From NCBI GenBank assembly GCA_000467715.1, contig AJFK01000004.1, forward strand, positions 1 through 64,000: DNA of 64,000 nucleotides. Direction: 5' to 3'. Positions 33,561 through 44,567 of this stretch are shown piece after piece. Every line of letters begins with the position of its first letter. Positions within the stretch are counted from its first letter, which is position 1. The notes below the pieces were generated by a model. That model worked only from the letters and a program-made list of their open reading frames with translations. It was not told the origin of the DNA and searched no databases. This stretch comes from Hysterium pulicare CBS 123377 (Eukaryota > Ascomycota > Dothideomycetes > Hysteriales > Hysteriaceae). The translations under genes and the position numbers were made by a program.

Positions 33561-34607
33561 ACGAGGTTTTTAGAAGATTTTAATCCAGTGATTTGATTCC
33601 GTGATGGGACTTTCAAAAGTGAAAACTGTATTCAATGCTTTAAATCTGGTGCACTTATAGTATATGGCCTGACGCCACTGACTCAATTTCTTGTGAAAGT
33701 ACATCACTCTTGAAATGAACCGTCAGAAGCACGTTTTCGCCCACTTTACTCAATTCAGTATTGAAGGCTGACGTATTCTGTCCAGAGTGTTTACATATGA
33801 GTCAAAAGGAACAATCCGCTCGTAGTAGGGTTGCTTGACGAAGTAAATGATCCCTGCAAGGAAGAACACGTCTATGTTATCCATAGGAATTCTTGCCGAT
33901 GTCTTAATGAAACCTCCAAAATCAGACTGATTAATAGGGCGTATATAGTAAGAAGGAATTGATATAAAGCGCAATTTTATAGCGGCATACACATGAATCA
34001 AATGGAAGTGATGTGAGGTGCGAGCTGCAAATATACGAAAGTTAAGTAATGCAAACAAGTATCATAGTAATCATAAGTTTTCGCTTGGGTAGATGGTTAC
34101 TGTTGCAATAGAGACAGTAACAAACCCGCAAATATGCTATCAAACATGTCATAATAGGGCGCCAGTGTTTCATTGTTTCATTTCCAGCATGTTGTCTGCT
34201 GAGAGTAAATACAACTTAGTTGGTCATGGTACTGGATGTTGTCGATAACCCAATCCAGATTGTGGAGTACCTTTTCACGTGTTCAAAGGACCTGGGAGGG
34301 TTCTTTGGAATAGTATTACATTACAGACCAATAAGCTGGCACATTCAATCTTGTTTTAGGATATCATTAGTTCAATTACGGAACGTGAGTATAGCAAGAA
34401 GAAGCAAAACTAGGATGTACCAATCTGATGGCGTGGTAAAGCAAATCCAAACGCCGGAACTCCCCAGACCTACGAAATCAGCCAGACGACGGCGGAGGAT
34501 CCAACGAAACAAAAGGATGATTCAATCAGATCAGCCAAAATTGGAAGGCAATAGCATCGAGAAGTCATCCACTCCTCCATCCTCTACTCAGCGTCCACCT
34601 TATCTGC
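33561..34607. other. Intergenic region
   Basis: No supported gene lies here. The plus-strand frame at 34220-34930 overlaps the next gene and looks like a composition shadow. The minus frame at 33750-34058 (102 codons) has no recognisable domain. Confidence 0.5.
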
Positions 34608-35672
34608 CTATGACATTGCTTGACCACCACGAGCGAGACGACGCAAGCCCAGAATTGCAACCTCATTTCCCTTTAGCACCTGGACCTTGGAGTCGCTTCC
34701 CGTGGCGTTCACCTTCTTTTGAAGTTCTTCTTTCTTGCGACGTTCGCGCTCCTGGTCCGCACGCCACTGAGCATCGCGGCGCTTCTGGTTCACAATCTGC
34801 TTCTTGCGCTTTGCCTTATCCTCTTCCGCCTTCTTCTTCTCCCAAGCAGCCTTGCGCTCCTTACGGGTCTTCTCGTGCTCCGCGTCAATATCAGCCATTG
34901 CGGATTTCAGGGCCGGAAGCTGCTCGATGAACCGAGCAATGTACGCTGGAAGGCGGCCCAGGTAGCGCTCATGGGCGTAAAAGTTCGCGACAGACTCGAA
35001 GAGTGGATCATCCGTGTTCTTGGATCCAATGACAGCCTTTAGCTCACCGAAAGTAGGTGACTTGGCCAGCTTCTCGCCGATTTGACGCATCACACCAGAG
35101 GCGTAATGATCCATTTGGAGAGCATGAGCTGCTTCGTACACCTTCAAGCAATTGAAGAATCCCGTGGTGGTACGAGAAAGGTTGTACGTGCCGACGGTGT
35201 TGCAGGTGCCCACAAGCCAGTTGACAATCTGCAAAAGAGACTGCTTGGTTGCAGCATCCCAATTGAGATGGACCTCGTTCGAGAGAGGATTCGCGGTGAA
35301 GTGTCCCTGGGCGAGAGCTGACACCGCCATCAAGGCGCGCTTAGGGACTCCAAAGACATATGGGTGTCCACCGACGAAGATGGTGACGCGAGGTCCCTTG
35401 ACCATCTCCTGTCGCTCGGTGCGTGGGAGCTCCAGAAGGTTCATAATAGTGGCTTGTTCCACCTTCAATACTTCGATGGAGCCTTTGAGACCACGTACAG
35501 GTTGCTTAGAAGGTGCAACCTGGTTGGCTGGCGGAAGCTTAACGGTTGGTGTGGGAGCCTGCGATTCGGGAGCTTTGGCCTTTTGGCCGGCGTGCTTCTT
35601 GGCTGGCTTGGACTGTCTTGCAGGAGCTGCGGGTTGGTTGGTACGAGCCATGTTCGCGGTGTTGGAGTTCAT
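34608..35672 (-). CDS. BTB/POZ-like family protein (copy 2)
   Basis: The protein has 354 residues from ATG 35672 (MNSNTANMARTNQPAAP); the open frame upstream to 35795 lacks an ATG. Residues 1-70 are Ala/Pro/Lys rich. Residues 80-185 resemble the BTB/POZ fold of fungal proteins: GPRVTIFVGGHPYVFGVPKR then ALMAVSAL, a strand-helix start, and LQIVNWLVGTC. They are followed by a helical region with FNCLKVYEAAHALQMDHYAS and DDPLFESVANFYAHERYLGR, then a long basic coiled coil (about 285-335). It is the best-preserved relative of the decayed copy downstream. Partners are unknown. BTB domains mediate dimerisation or Cullin-3 binding, but the divergence here precludes a specific call. Confidence 0.8.
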   Translation of the reverse strand: MNSNTANMARTNQPAAPARQSKPAKKHAGQKAKAPESQAPTPTVKLPPANQVAPSKQPVRGLKGSIEVLKVEQATIMNLLELPRTERQEMVKGPRVTIFVGGHPYVFGVPKRALMAVSALAQGHFTANPLSNEVHLNWDAATKQSLLQIVNWLVGTCNTVGTYNLSRTTTGFFNCLKVYEAAHALQMDHYASGVMRQIGEKLAKSPTFGELKAVIGSKNTDDPLFESVANFYAHERYLGRLPAYIARFIEQLPALKSAMADIDAEHEKTRKERKAAWEKKKAEEDKAKRKKQIVNQKRRDAQWRADQERERRKKEELQKKVNATGSDSKVQVLKGNEVAILGLRRLARGGQAMS

Positions 35673-36840
35673 GTTCTGAAGTTCTGGGTGTGGAATCTTC
35701 GAAGTTTTCAGAGAAGCCGTGATGGTGGAGATGTAGTAGTACAAGTTCGGTAGAAGTAGAAGTTCGAGAAAGGCAAGCGTTGTTGAGTATCGCAATAGAA
35801 AGTAAAGCGAGTTGATGAAGAAAAGAAGACACTACAGACAGGGAGGAACGGGTTTATATAGGATTCCAATCCAGTGATTCCACTCACAATCAACTCCTAA
35901 CTGAGCGTAAATCGTGAGTTCACAATCCACTACTTCAAAACTTAGTACATTCACAACACCACTTGGTGCAACTAACACCATAGAGTGTGAATGAAAGCAT
36001 AAAAGGCCAGACTTACTTACGCTCGAGGAGAATGTAGCCAAACAGTCGCACATTGTGAACACGAGATTCAAGAGTAAACCGTGAATCGTGACTTCACAAT
36101 CCACTACTCCAAACTTAGTACATTCACAATACCACCTAACACCATACATTCAACACTTACCCAAACAAAGTAACAAAAAGTTCTCTTACCTGGCCTAAAC
36201 AATGGAACGTTCAAGCCCAAGAGCACAATCGCACATTGTGAAGCCATAATGCTTCCGATAAAACGGCCATCAGTTGCTAGCTCCTTTTCCATCTGCACGA
36301 CCATAGTTTGTGGGGGTTCTGGAGATATACAATAGTTGACAAATAATATATTCAGGAAGGGATTTGTAGATATAGAGTTTCTTTAGTGGTAGGTATACAT
36401 GATTAAGAGTTAGGGTGTTTTAGCGACGAGAGGTTCGAGAATGTGGATAAAGAGGGCGAAGAAGATGTATCCATGGGTCGATATGTATAACGAGCTCAGA
36501 AGGGACGTTCAAAGCAATCAGTATTAAGACATGGGCAGGTAAGTTTGACATACCCCTGACTTTCCAGAATCCGGCATGTCTCATAGGTGAGTTTTATTCA
36601 AACTACGACGCCTACGCTAGCAAACACTGTGTCGAATAACGACAAGCAAATCCCCACATACAAGCGCACAGACCCCATACAAACTCTCATATCCTATGAA
36701 CCTTGTCATTCATATCCAAGCAAACAAGCAACTTACCTCCCTAGTTCTCTCTTTCCTCCACAGCCCTTCCTTGACGCTACGAAGGTTAATCCAACATCGA
36801 TGGTCTCCCAGTATCAATCCACATCCCGCACCCGCACCCC
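35673..36840. other. Intergenic region with a degenerate duplication
   Basis: No supported gene lies here. It contains the duplicated promoter-side block listed separately. Short frames across 35832-36304 follow from this repeat. Confidence 0.55.
35911..36242. repeat. Degenerate direct duplication of about 175-180 bp upstream of BTB-like gene
   Basis: A block of 62-72 bp occurs at 35911-35982 and 36085-36146. Shared core segments are ttcacaatccactact and acttagtacattcacaa, and copy 1 carries an extra 10 bp. A second shared word, tcgcacattgtgaa, follows each block at 36046-36059 and 36229-36242. Order and spacing (174 and 183 bp) point to one old tandem duplication. GTGAA and TTCAC arms flank a short centre in the repeat, so it may carry a dyad site. 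Confidence 0.75.
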
Positions 36841-37680
36841 TCACTTCCCGCCCCTCATCCTCCTCGCCTCCTCCTCCGTAACAACACTAATCTTCGCCCC
36901 AACCCTATTCCCAAAATTAAACCCATCCGCCCTAGCCTTCGCCCCCTCCCTCCGCTCTCTATCCGCCTTCCTCTCAATCCCCTCCTGGATCCATCTCTGA
37001 TTCCGCTGATCGATCTCCGTTAACACGCCCTTAAACACCGGGAAACTTTCAAGGTACTTTTCGAAGTGTTCTGGGTCCGGTAGCTGGCCTTTGAACCTCT
37101 TATTGGCGTATGTGTGTGCGAGGTGCCGGTATACGAGATCGTTTGGGCCCGTGTGCAGGAGGAGACCGGTTAGTTCGTGGTATTCTAGTAACCGGGAGGA
37201 TATTGTGTCGCGGAGATAGCCTAGAAGCGGTTGCGCGGCTGTATCCATAGCGAGCGTTTGCATCGCTTGATACACCTTCACATTCTGCAACCAGTTGTCG
37301 CGGACTTTGAAGGCGAATGCTTTGGCGCTGAGGCAGGTCTCGCGGATCCAGTCGACGATGGCTTGAACGGCGGCGGGGTTTGCGGCTTCGGCGCAGAGGT
37401 TGAGAGTTGAGAAGCTGGCGAAGTGGGTAGAGGCGATACAGGAGAGGGCTGTTATGGCTCGTTTGGGGACGGTGATGTATTCGCCTTTTCCCTTTTCCGG
37501 AGACGAGAAGTTGAAGAGGGCAATAGTAACGCTTTCGCCTTCTAGGAGGTTGCGCCGAGCTTTGAGGTCTAGAGAGCGGATGTCGATTGGGCCTTGGTCC
37601 GTATCGGGGTTAGTAGCCATGTTAGGTTTGGTCTGGTTCAGCGTAAGTTTACGCTTGTGTTTACGCCTGTGCTTCGGCAT
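36841..37680 (-). CDS. BTB/POZ-like family protein (copy 3)
   Basis: The protein has 279 residues from ATG 37680 (MPKHRRKHKRKLTLNQ); a second in-frame ATG at 37620 (MATNPD) is possible. The N-terminus is strongly basic. The domain shows ESVTIALFNFSSPEKGKGEY, ITVPKRAITALSCIASTHFA and VQAIVDWIRETC, then NVKVYQAMQTLAMDTAAQPL and NDLVYRHLAHTYANKRFKGQ, which align in order with the neighbours at 34608-35672 and 38528-39712. The C-terminal basic helix is shorter than in copy 2. Confidence 0.75.
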   Translation of the reverse strand: MPKHRRKHKRKLTLNQTKPNMATNPDTDQGPIDIRSLDLKARRNLLEGESVTIALFNFSSPEKGKGEYITVPKRAITALSCIASTHFASFSTLNLCAEAANPAAVQAIVDWIRETCLSAKAFAFKVRDNWLQNVKVYQAMQTLAMDTAAQPLLGYLRDTISSRLLEYHELTGLLLHTGPNDLVYRHLAHTYANKRFKGQLPDPEHFEKYLESFPVFKGVLTEIDQRNQRWIQEGIERKADRERREGAKARADGFNFGNRVGAKISVVTEEEARRMRGGK

Positions 37681-38527
37681 TGGGACAGCAGATGGTAAAT
37701 AGCGAAGTTCCGAGAACAAGAAGGACTTTGGAAGATTTCGGAATGTTTGAGCTTGGTGGTGGTAGAAGTGGAGAGTTCCTTTGAGAAAGAATGAGAGGGA
37801 AAGAGGTGCTTTCTACACCTCCGGAAGATGGGAATGAGCGTGAAAGTGAACGAACGTAAGGCGTCATGATGAATGCATTTGTGACTGAAGCAAAGAGGTG
37901 GTGAATTTTAGATTAACCAGATGAAATACTGTGCCGCTACGAGGTCTAGGGAGACATCTCAGAGCGCGGTCCATGCTCGAACCAACGTGAATGTCGAGGC
38001 AGTGACTTATCTTTTGTCTTCCAAAGCATGCGGGAAAGTGAAATGCCTATTGATAGAACAGTAGTCTAGGCTGAACGGCTGCGTCACTTCGTGAGGGTTT
38101 CTTCATTGAAGCGCCACCGCTGGTAGAAGTTGGAGTTTCTGCGTGAAACGTAGGCAAGCCAAGATATCTCAGGGTGGTTAGGAAGCTTGATGATAGAAGT
38201 AATATCGAAGGATTTCGTGTATAGTGCGTGTAATGAAGGCAAAGAAGATGTTGGACAGTTGGACAGACTAAGCGAAAGCAGCTCCCACGGTTAGAGTTGG
38301 TTATGTAAGCGCTTAGTCACCCTGCATCACGTGTGCTGCGACCTCCCGAAGTTGCTGGCAGTGTTGGTAAGGACGGATTTTATTAGATCACATCTCATTG
38401 CCATACAGAAACCGAAAGTTATTAAGTCAATGGAGCGACCCATTCCCTCCTAGTTACACCGAGCTTCCAATCCCCATCCGAGACATCCTACTCCCATCCA
38501 AACCAGCCGTACAAGAATCTTCGAGCT
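37681..38527. other. Intergenic region
   Basis: No supported gene lies here. It contains the promoter of the downstream minus-strand BTB-like gene. Confidence 0.55.
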
Positions 38528-39712
38528 TTACACATCATCCTGGTCAGCATCAAGCTCCTCAAGAGCCCTTTCCGTCAATTTCAGCCGAGGGTATCCCCAA
38601 ATCGAACCCGTATCTCTCCCCAGGTCTATATCCGCTGCTCGAGGAGAAGCAGAATCAGCCTCATCGAATACCGCATCCACAGGAAATCCTTCCAACCATT
38701 CCCTGATCATCACCGTAACCTTCCAAACTTCCACAGGTGTCTGCCCATGTCCATGGTCCCATTCACCGCATTCATCACTACCATTGCACAGATTCAAGGC
38801 TCGTACGGCTCCGTGGAGTTTGGTCTCTAGCTCCGAGTTGAGGGTCGCGGGGATCTCGAGATGCGGTGTTATGCAGGCGGTAGCGTCTTCCTCGTGACAT
38901 GCTTCTGTGTTGTCATCTTCCTCTTCTTCGGCCATCTTGTTCACCTCCGTCTCTGCCTCCTTCAGCAATCGCCGCATGCGCTCATACCTCAGCTTAACGC
39001 GATTAGGTCGGTCTCTATTATCGATCTCCGCCAAAAGTTTGACGAAATACGGGAATGGGTTCAGCACTTCATTGAACATTTCCCAATCCGGAATCTCGTT
39101 ATTCCAACGGGCGTCAGCCAGGGTATGCGCTAGATGTAGGTATATTGGATCATCCGTTTTCATTGCTGGGCCCAAGTATTCTACAATGCAGGTGGTTTCC
39201 CAGGATGCAAGATCTTTGGTGGAAATGTATTCGCTTAGATAATGGCGTAATGGGAAGACATCGAACTCCATACCCAGCGTGACCATGGCTTGATACGCCA
39301 TAACATTGCGCTCGAAGTCGTCGAGAAGCTTGAATGGGATGTATTTCTTGGCAGCGCAAGTCTCTTTGGCCCAGTGGCAGATCGAAGCGACGCCATCGTA
39401 TGTCGTGTTCTTAACGTAGAGTTCAAAGTCCGTGGATGCATGGTTCTTCAGACGACGGTTCGCGAGTGTGGAAATAGCCATGAGCGTTCGTTTCGAGATG
39501 ACGTTGTAGAGCTGGCCTGTTTGATACCTCACTGGATTCCATCCTACGAAGAGAATATCAAGCTTAAGTCCAGTCAGGAGATGAACGCGTTCCTTTCGGG
39601 TCAGTTTGCGGAGGTCTACTACAGGCTGATCGATTATTGTAGTGTCGGATGTGTCGAGACTATTGGCACCAGTACCAGTTGATGGCCCAGTTGATGGATC
39701 ATTTGATGTCAT
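38528..39712 (-). CDS. BTB/POZ-like family protein (copy 4)
   Basis: The protein has 394 residues from ATG 39712 (MTSNDPSTGPSTG). The shared core reads LKLDILFVGWNPVRYQTGQL, NVISKRTLMAISTLANRRLK, ICHWAKETCAAKKYIPFKLL, VMAYQAMVTLGMEFDVFPLR and DDPIYLHLAHTLADARWNNE. After a coiled coil and acidic tract (EEEEDDNTEACHEED) it has a unique 120-residue C-terminal extension with WDHGHGQTPVEVWKVTVMI and a tail ending LKLTERALEELDADQDD. It is the most diverged and longest of the four local copies. Confidence 0.75.
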   Translation of the reverse strand: MTSNDPSTGPSTGTGANSLDTSDTTIIDQPVVDLRKLTRKERVHLLTGLKLDILFVGWNPVRYQTGQLYNVISKRTLMAISTLANRRLKNHASTDFELYVKNTTYDGVASICHWAKETCAAKKYIPFKLLDDFERNVMAYQAMVTLGMEFDVFPLRHYLSEYISTKDLASWETTCIVEYLGPAMKTDDPIYLHLAHTLADARWNNEIPDWEMFNEVLNPFPYFVKLLAEIDNRDRPNRVKLRYERMRRLLKEAETEVNKMAEEEEDDNTEACHEEDATACITPHLEIPATLNSELETKLHGAVRALNLCNGSDECGEWDHGHGQTPVEVWKVTVMIREWLEGFPVDAVFDEADSASPRAADIDLGRDTGSIWGYPRLKLTERALEELDADQDDV

Positions 39713-40137
39713 CTCAAGGTTCGCCTTGTGAGGTATATCGGCCCAGTGACTTAGTTGCGATGGCGTGCACGGCCAAACACGTATCTCCCGATACCAGCCG
39801 TAGAATCCAACGATGCAAGTGTACTAGTAGTTGCGAGAAGCTTCGAGGGATTGAAGACGGAAGTTGTTCACTACAATGGAAATGGTGCGAAGTGAAAAGC
39901 TTGCATATCCTGGATAGGACGTTGACGATGGTCTATGGAGTGAAAGCATTGCTTGGCCGCGGATGCTGTCGGTGTTCACACCCTTTTTGTGAATGGCGAA
40001 GGAGGTTGTATATCGTAGAAGGCCCCTAGATCGCGGGAGGCTTCTTAGAATGACGAAGGAATAGTAAGCAACAAGTGTATACAATTTTTCGTAGGACACT
40101 CACATCCATGTTGAAGAGACGAAACTGCATTAGTTTT
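39713..40137. other. Intergenic region
   Basis: No supported gene lies here. The frames at 39649-40099 overlap and show no domain. Confidence 0.55.
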
Positions 40138-41286
40138 TCATTCGACACGTTTACCAAGCATCCATCGACCCGAAGTTGCAAGCAAATCCCTCAAAACATC
40201 TTCAACTAGGAATGCATTGGTAGTATGACCTACGCCAGGAAGTTTCGTGATATGTACTCGGTTTGACTTTTGTTGCTTTAACCTCAGGTACATATCCCTG
40301 CCCAGACTAAATGGGGTATTTTCATCCTTGTCTCCATACCAAAGATGAATTTTGCTCGCTTGTATGTCTCTCAGATCAAATCCCCATGGGTTGTCCAAAA
40401 CGTGGCATTCATCAACATAAGCTTGCGCCCCATGCATGAATACATTCTCATAAAGCTGAGCAGGGCTCTTGATCCTATAAATAGCCTTGATAATATCTTC
40501 ACTGAGATGAGGCGCTAGTCAAGGGAAATCGTCCACAAATCCTGGCGGTATGGGTGCTTGCCGCGCCTCGCGTCTCATGTGGTAAGTCATTCTATGATAC
40601 TCAAATCTGGGCCAAGACTTGACCCAACGACCATACTTTTTTTGATCCGGACTCAAATCCTGCTTCCCAAATTCTGGTGGGCCAGAGCCAGCAGACACAC
40701 TCGTTCCTTTCAGCAGATCTGTGGGCAAGCAGTGCGCACACGCAAGTGCATACGGCCCTCCAGCACTGGAACCAAGAACGCGAAACCCATTTCGCTTTGG
40801 CCTACCATTCGTTTTCATCTCTAGAAATCCAAGATGGCTGGCTAAACGTAGCACGTCATCTGGCCAATCCAAAAGCTTCCTCCCAGGTTTGGGCGTTGAA
40901 AGTCCAAAGCCAGGCCTGTCGACGGCGATTATACAAGCATTGAGTTTTAGGCCAGCATCGTGGTAGAGACGACCGGCCAGCCGACAGCTGGGAAGACCAT
41001 GGAAGTAGAAGACAGGAGAACCATTTGGAGAGCCATAGATCGCATAACCTAGCTTGCGACCTCCAGGAAGATCCATGGTAAGGCATTCATTGGGTTCAAC
41101 TGGCCGTAGACATCGAACAGACCATAGAACATGTCGACGTTGGGAATCCGAGAGGCTGTCCCAATGCGATTTGATTGCTGGAGGGGTTCGGATGCTTTTC
41201 TGACGACGCTCTTTAATCGTGGAGAAGGAACGGGCTGGTGGGTGGAATAAGAGACGAAGAGAGAAAACGGTCCTGTTCATAGGCAT
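40138..41286 (-). CDS. Alpha/beta hydrolase with in-frame TGA CTAG (candidate stop readthrough)
   Basis: From ATG 41286 (MPMNRTVFSLRLLFH) the first product is 255 residues. The N-terminus is Arg/Ser-rich with RSFSTIKERR, like a mitochondrial presequence. FYFHGLPS (oxyanion region), AVDRPGFGLS and LGSSAGGPYA (nucleophile Ser174) are typical alpha/beta-hydrolase landmarks. Codon 256 is TGA (40521-40519) followed directly by CTAG. The same frame continues for 126 codons to 40138 with the rest of the fold: LWYGDKDENTPF (candidate acid) and LPGVGHTTNAFL (catalytic His). UGA CUAG is the documented high-readthrough context in fungi and animals. No in-frame intron removes the stop. The alternatives are a young nonsense mutation or a sequence error. 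The C-terminus (GKRVE) is not a peroxisomal signal. Confidence 0.8.
40515..40521 (-). promoter_or_regulatory. Candidate translational readthrough site TGACTAG
   Basis: On the minus strand the stop TGA is followed by CTAG, the UGA CUAG heptamer known to promote ribosomal readthrough. It separates two halves of one hydrolase fold in the same frame. Confidence 0.55.
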
Positions 41287-41826
41287 AAAATCACGAAGAA
41301 ACTGCAATTGCAGGATTTGATGGGAACGAGAGCGAGAGAAAACAAGAATGGAATGCTAAAGGTTGAAGCAGCTCGAGAATGAATGAATGAATGAAGCTCC
41401 TCAAAATTCTGAAGGCGCCACAGCAACAGAAGGACGAAAGAGTAGATAAGGCGACTCGTTTGGGTGTTGTAGGACGGAATGTAGTGAGACAGAGAGAGGC
41501 TGGAGGGAGTGTGTGGATTGAGGACGCGTGAGGTGGGGTGTCGGATTTATGCAGTGCGCTTAGGTACCGAGACAACGTATCTCGGCCAGGTGCAGGTGGT
41601 ACAGCATAAAGAGTCACGTACAGCGAGAGAAAAGAAAACAAACACGGCGACACATATATATTTAGAACACAAGCACATCGTGTCATCCCTACTGAGCCAA
41701 ATGCGCGTGTCCAAACCCAAGCAAGATCCAATCTAAAAGCAAATGTCCAAGTCCTCCCTTCCAACAGGTACATGTACTGTACAATGCCACGCAAGACATT
41801 TTTGATATATACTACGTCCCGTCCAT
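41287..41826. other. Intergenic region
   Basis: No supported gene lies here. A short (gaat)n microsatellite is visible near 41379-41394 in the promoter of the hydrolase. Confidence 0.6.
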
Positions 41827-44567
41827 TTACTCTTCATCCAAAAACGCGAAAGCTTCCTTAGCCTTCCCTCCACAAGCTCTCTCGAACGTCAAAAACGCGT
41901 AATGCGCGCCAACCACTGGTCTGGCAAAGAAATTTGGACCTGGAAATCCACCTTCACCCTCCGTGTTATACAAATCCGTAAACGGCCTATCGGTGTTTGT
42001 TTCGTTGAGCCAGGTAGCTACGCGGTCAAGAATTTCCGACCGCACTGATTTTGACGCGACGGCAGCAGCTTCGAATTCCCAATCAGATTTAGTGTAGAGA
42101 TGGCGAGAGTCGAGCGGAAGGCCGTATTTCTGCATCACGGCACCGTACCAAGACGATTGAATCTTGTAGATATGAGAGGGGATGAAGTCTTTTGTGATGG
42201 GGGTCCGGCCATTGGGTCCTTTGTTTGGTTTTGGGGTTGGTTGAAGAGGGTGTTGGTGATGACCGGCCGGACCCTCATACTGAGCGGGGTAAGAGGCCGA
42301 AGAGGAATTGGTGATGGAAGGGTGGAAGCACAGAACAGCGTCGGCGTAGAGGGAGTATAGCGTTGTCCAACTGCCATACCAATCGTAGGCTAATTTGGCA
42401 TGCGAACCGTCACGGGAAATACCGAACTCCTCCCATTTCGTAATATAGGTCTCGGAGATGTTCTAGGTGGTCTTAGGCTAGGTGATCCAACATATCATAT
42501 ATAGATCTCAACTTACTCGGAAGTTTTCAGCATCACCAGTCATGTCCAGGAGATCAGATAACTCGCTCATTGCTTTGATACCAATGATGCCCTTCAGTGC
42601 AAGATTCGTTTGCAGTGCAAGCCAACCAGCAAAGTCATCAGTGCAAACTATAAAGATTTAGTTGACGGTTTCATAATCACAGCGATGATATACGTACGTT
42701 GATTGTGTGGCTCCAAACTGTATTCAACCAGATACCAGGTCCACTTTTTCCAAAGACTATAGCTCTGTTGCAGCCATTGCTTAGCTTGCTTGATGCCCTT
42801 CGCACCACCTCCCCAGCTATCGTCAATGTACATGATATTGTTATGAGTGCCGAGGTTTCTGAGCGAAAATGGTTTGGCATTCTCACTATTGGCGTCGAAC
42901 GTCTTATCTCCAACTGTGGACCATATGGATTGAGCTTCGGCATCCGTGCTGTAAGTCATTGAGTTGACCAGTGAAAGACCCATAATAAGCATGTCGCCAC
43001 ATTCCTCCACTGGCATGTACTCATCCCTGCCGTCAGCATGACCAGTGAAATTGGGAAAGTGAGCTCCAAGATCATGCATGGAGTAGTTGTTCGGATACTG
43101 GCCGCTCATCTGGTGCTCAATCAATGGTTCGAGAAGATACGCTGCCCAGCGAGGGTTTGTATAGAGGAAGAACGGCCACGCAGGGAAGATAACGTCCACG
43201 GTTTGAGTGTTGCCGTTGGAAGAGATTTCCTTAAGGAATAACAGAGGGTTCTCTATCGTTCCTGAGAAGCTGGTAGCTCCCATGACCTGCCGGGCAGACA
43301 AAGCCACAATATCGACATAGTTATCGGAGCCCGACTTGTACGCATCCACACGAAGCTGTTCGGAGTAATTTCGGGCCAACGCCTCAGCATTCGCGAAGTC
43401 ACCATAATGATACTTGATGAGCTCCTCGTCCTCAATGAACCAAGACTTCCAAAGTGGTCGCATATAGGTCAGCCCCCGAGCCGAAGCATACTGGACAACC
43501 GGATCTTGAATATGCGTAAGAGTAAACATAACGCTATCGCTCTTCGCCTTGTCCGTGGAGGATGGCGACTCTTGTTCCAGCTTGAAGGACTTTGCGAATG
43601 CGAAGACCGGTTCTTCGTCCATGATTCCACGGAAAGATCTATCAATGTCATTTTGCAGCGTTCCAGTGCGAGAGAATCTTTGACGGAGTATGGCCGACGT
43701 ACCGCATTCGTGGCGGACATCTGCTGGGGCGGTAAAGTGCAGTTGACCCCACTCAGCCTGGTCCCATGATTCGGTGAAATGCTGCTCGACTTGTCTTTTC
43801 ACTTTCCAAGTTTTTAGTGCCGTGGCAGCTTCGGCGTCTTCATGCTCGTGGAAATCCCATTGTATCGTGTTCGCTCGGTTGCCGCTCACCCATTGTCCGT
43901 TGACATCTATGTAGATGTCTACATCAAAACTTCCATGAACGTATACGTTCAGATACGCTGCAGGTATCGACTGCCGCAGAGTTGATGTGGGTGTTACTGG
44001 GGAGAGGAAGGATAAAACGATTTCTAGGTCGTCGGCTTCGGGGAATTTGTCTGGCGCGGGGAGAGAATAGGTGAGGTTTGTGACGGACGCATCATACTTC
44101 GCACCCTTATAATGGGCAAAGGAGACATTGTACCTAGGGAGTATCCGTTAGCCATTGAGCGCCCATGTGCAAAGTATGTATAGCTACCCTTTCGCTTTGT
44201 TGCTCAAGGAATCGTGCGGCCGGCCGAGGAGTGGGTATACCGTATTGGTATCAGGAAGAGCAGCTAGGATGCCAAAGCCGATCTATGTTGCGATGGCAAA
44301 TCAGCATTCGGATCGCAATGTCAAGCTTACTGCCTCAATGGCAATGAAGTCGTAGCACATGGGATGTGGAAGGATGCGACCAACCTCACTTCCGGTCCAA
44401 AAGATTGGCCACTTATGCCAGGGCTCTTCCCTCGCATTTGGCAGCCATGTACTGAGATACGGGTTTCGAACTATGAGGGGTAGGACTGGAGGAGTAAGGG
44501 TGGAGGCTTCTCCAACAGCTGCCAGCAGCGCTGAAGAGGCGGCGGCGACCAGAGTCAACGGTCGCAT
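41827..44567 (-). CDS. gtaA: Secreted glutaminase, GtaA-like
   Basis: Five exons, 44567-44385, 44282-44188, 44133-42698, 42647-42517 and 42462-41827, join in phase to 826 residues. The signal peptide is MRPLTLVAAASSALLAAVGE. Diagnostic segments are LPLIVRNPYLSTWLPNA and WPIFWTGSE joined to IGFGILAALPDTNTVYPLLG, then WGQLHFTAPADVRHECG, YIDDSWGGGAKG, DDFAGWLALQTNLALKG, FGISRDGSHAKLAYDWYGSW and MQKYGLPLDSRHLYTKSDWE. These match the fungal GtaA glutaminase family (DUF5127/DUF4965/DUF1793 architecture), which releases glutamate from extracellular glutamine. Donor gttggt of intron 1 is weak but needed to give GSEIGFG. A Pro/His-rich insert follows YADAVLCFH and makes the protein somewhat longer than the Aspergillus enzyme. 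Confidence 0.9.

Noticed and set aside
34220-34930. Plus-strand ORF of 236 codons.
   Set aside because: It runs into the antisense of the BTB-like copy 2 gene, has no domain, and its downstream half is a codon-composition shadow.
40519-40521. TGA read as selenocysteine.
   Set aside because: Ascomycetes of this type are not known to use selenocysteine, and the residue is not in the active site. Readthrough by CTAG context or a nonsense mutation is simpler.
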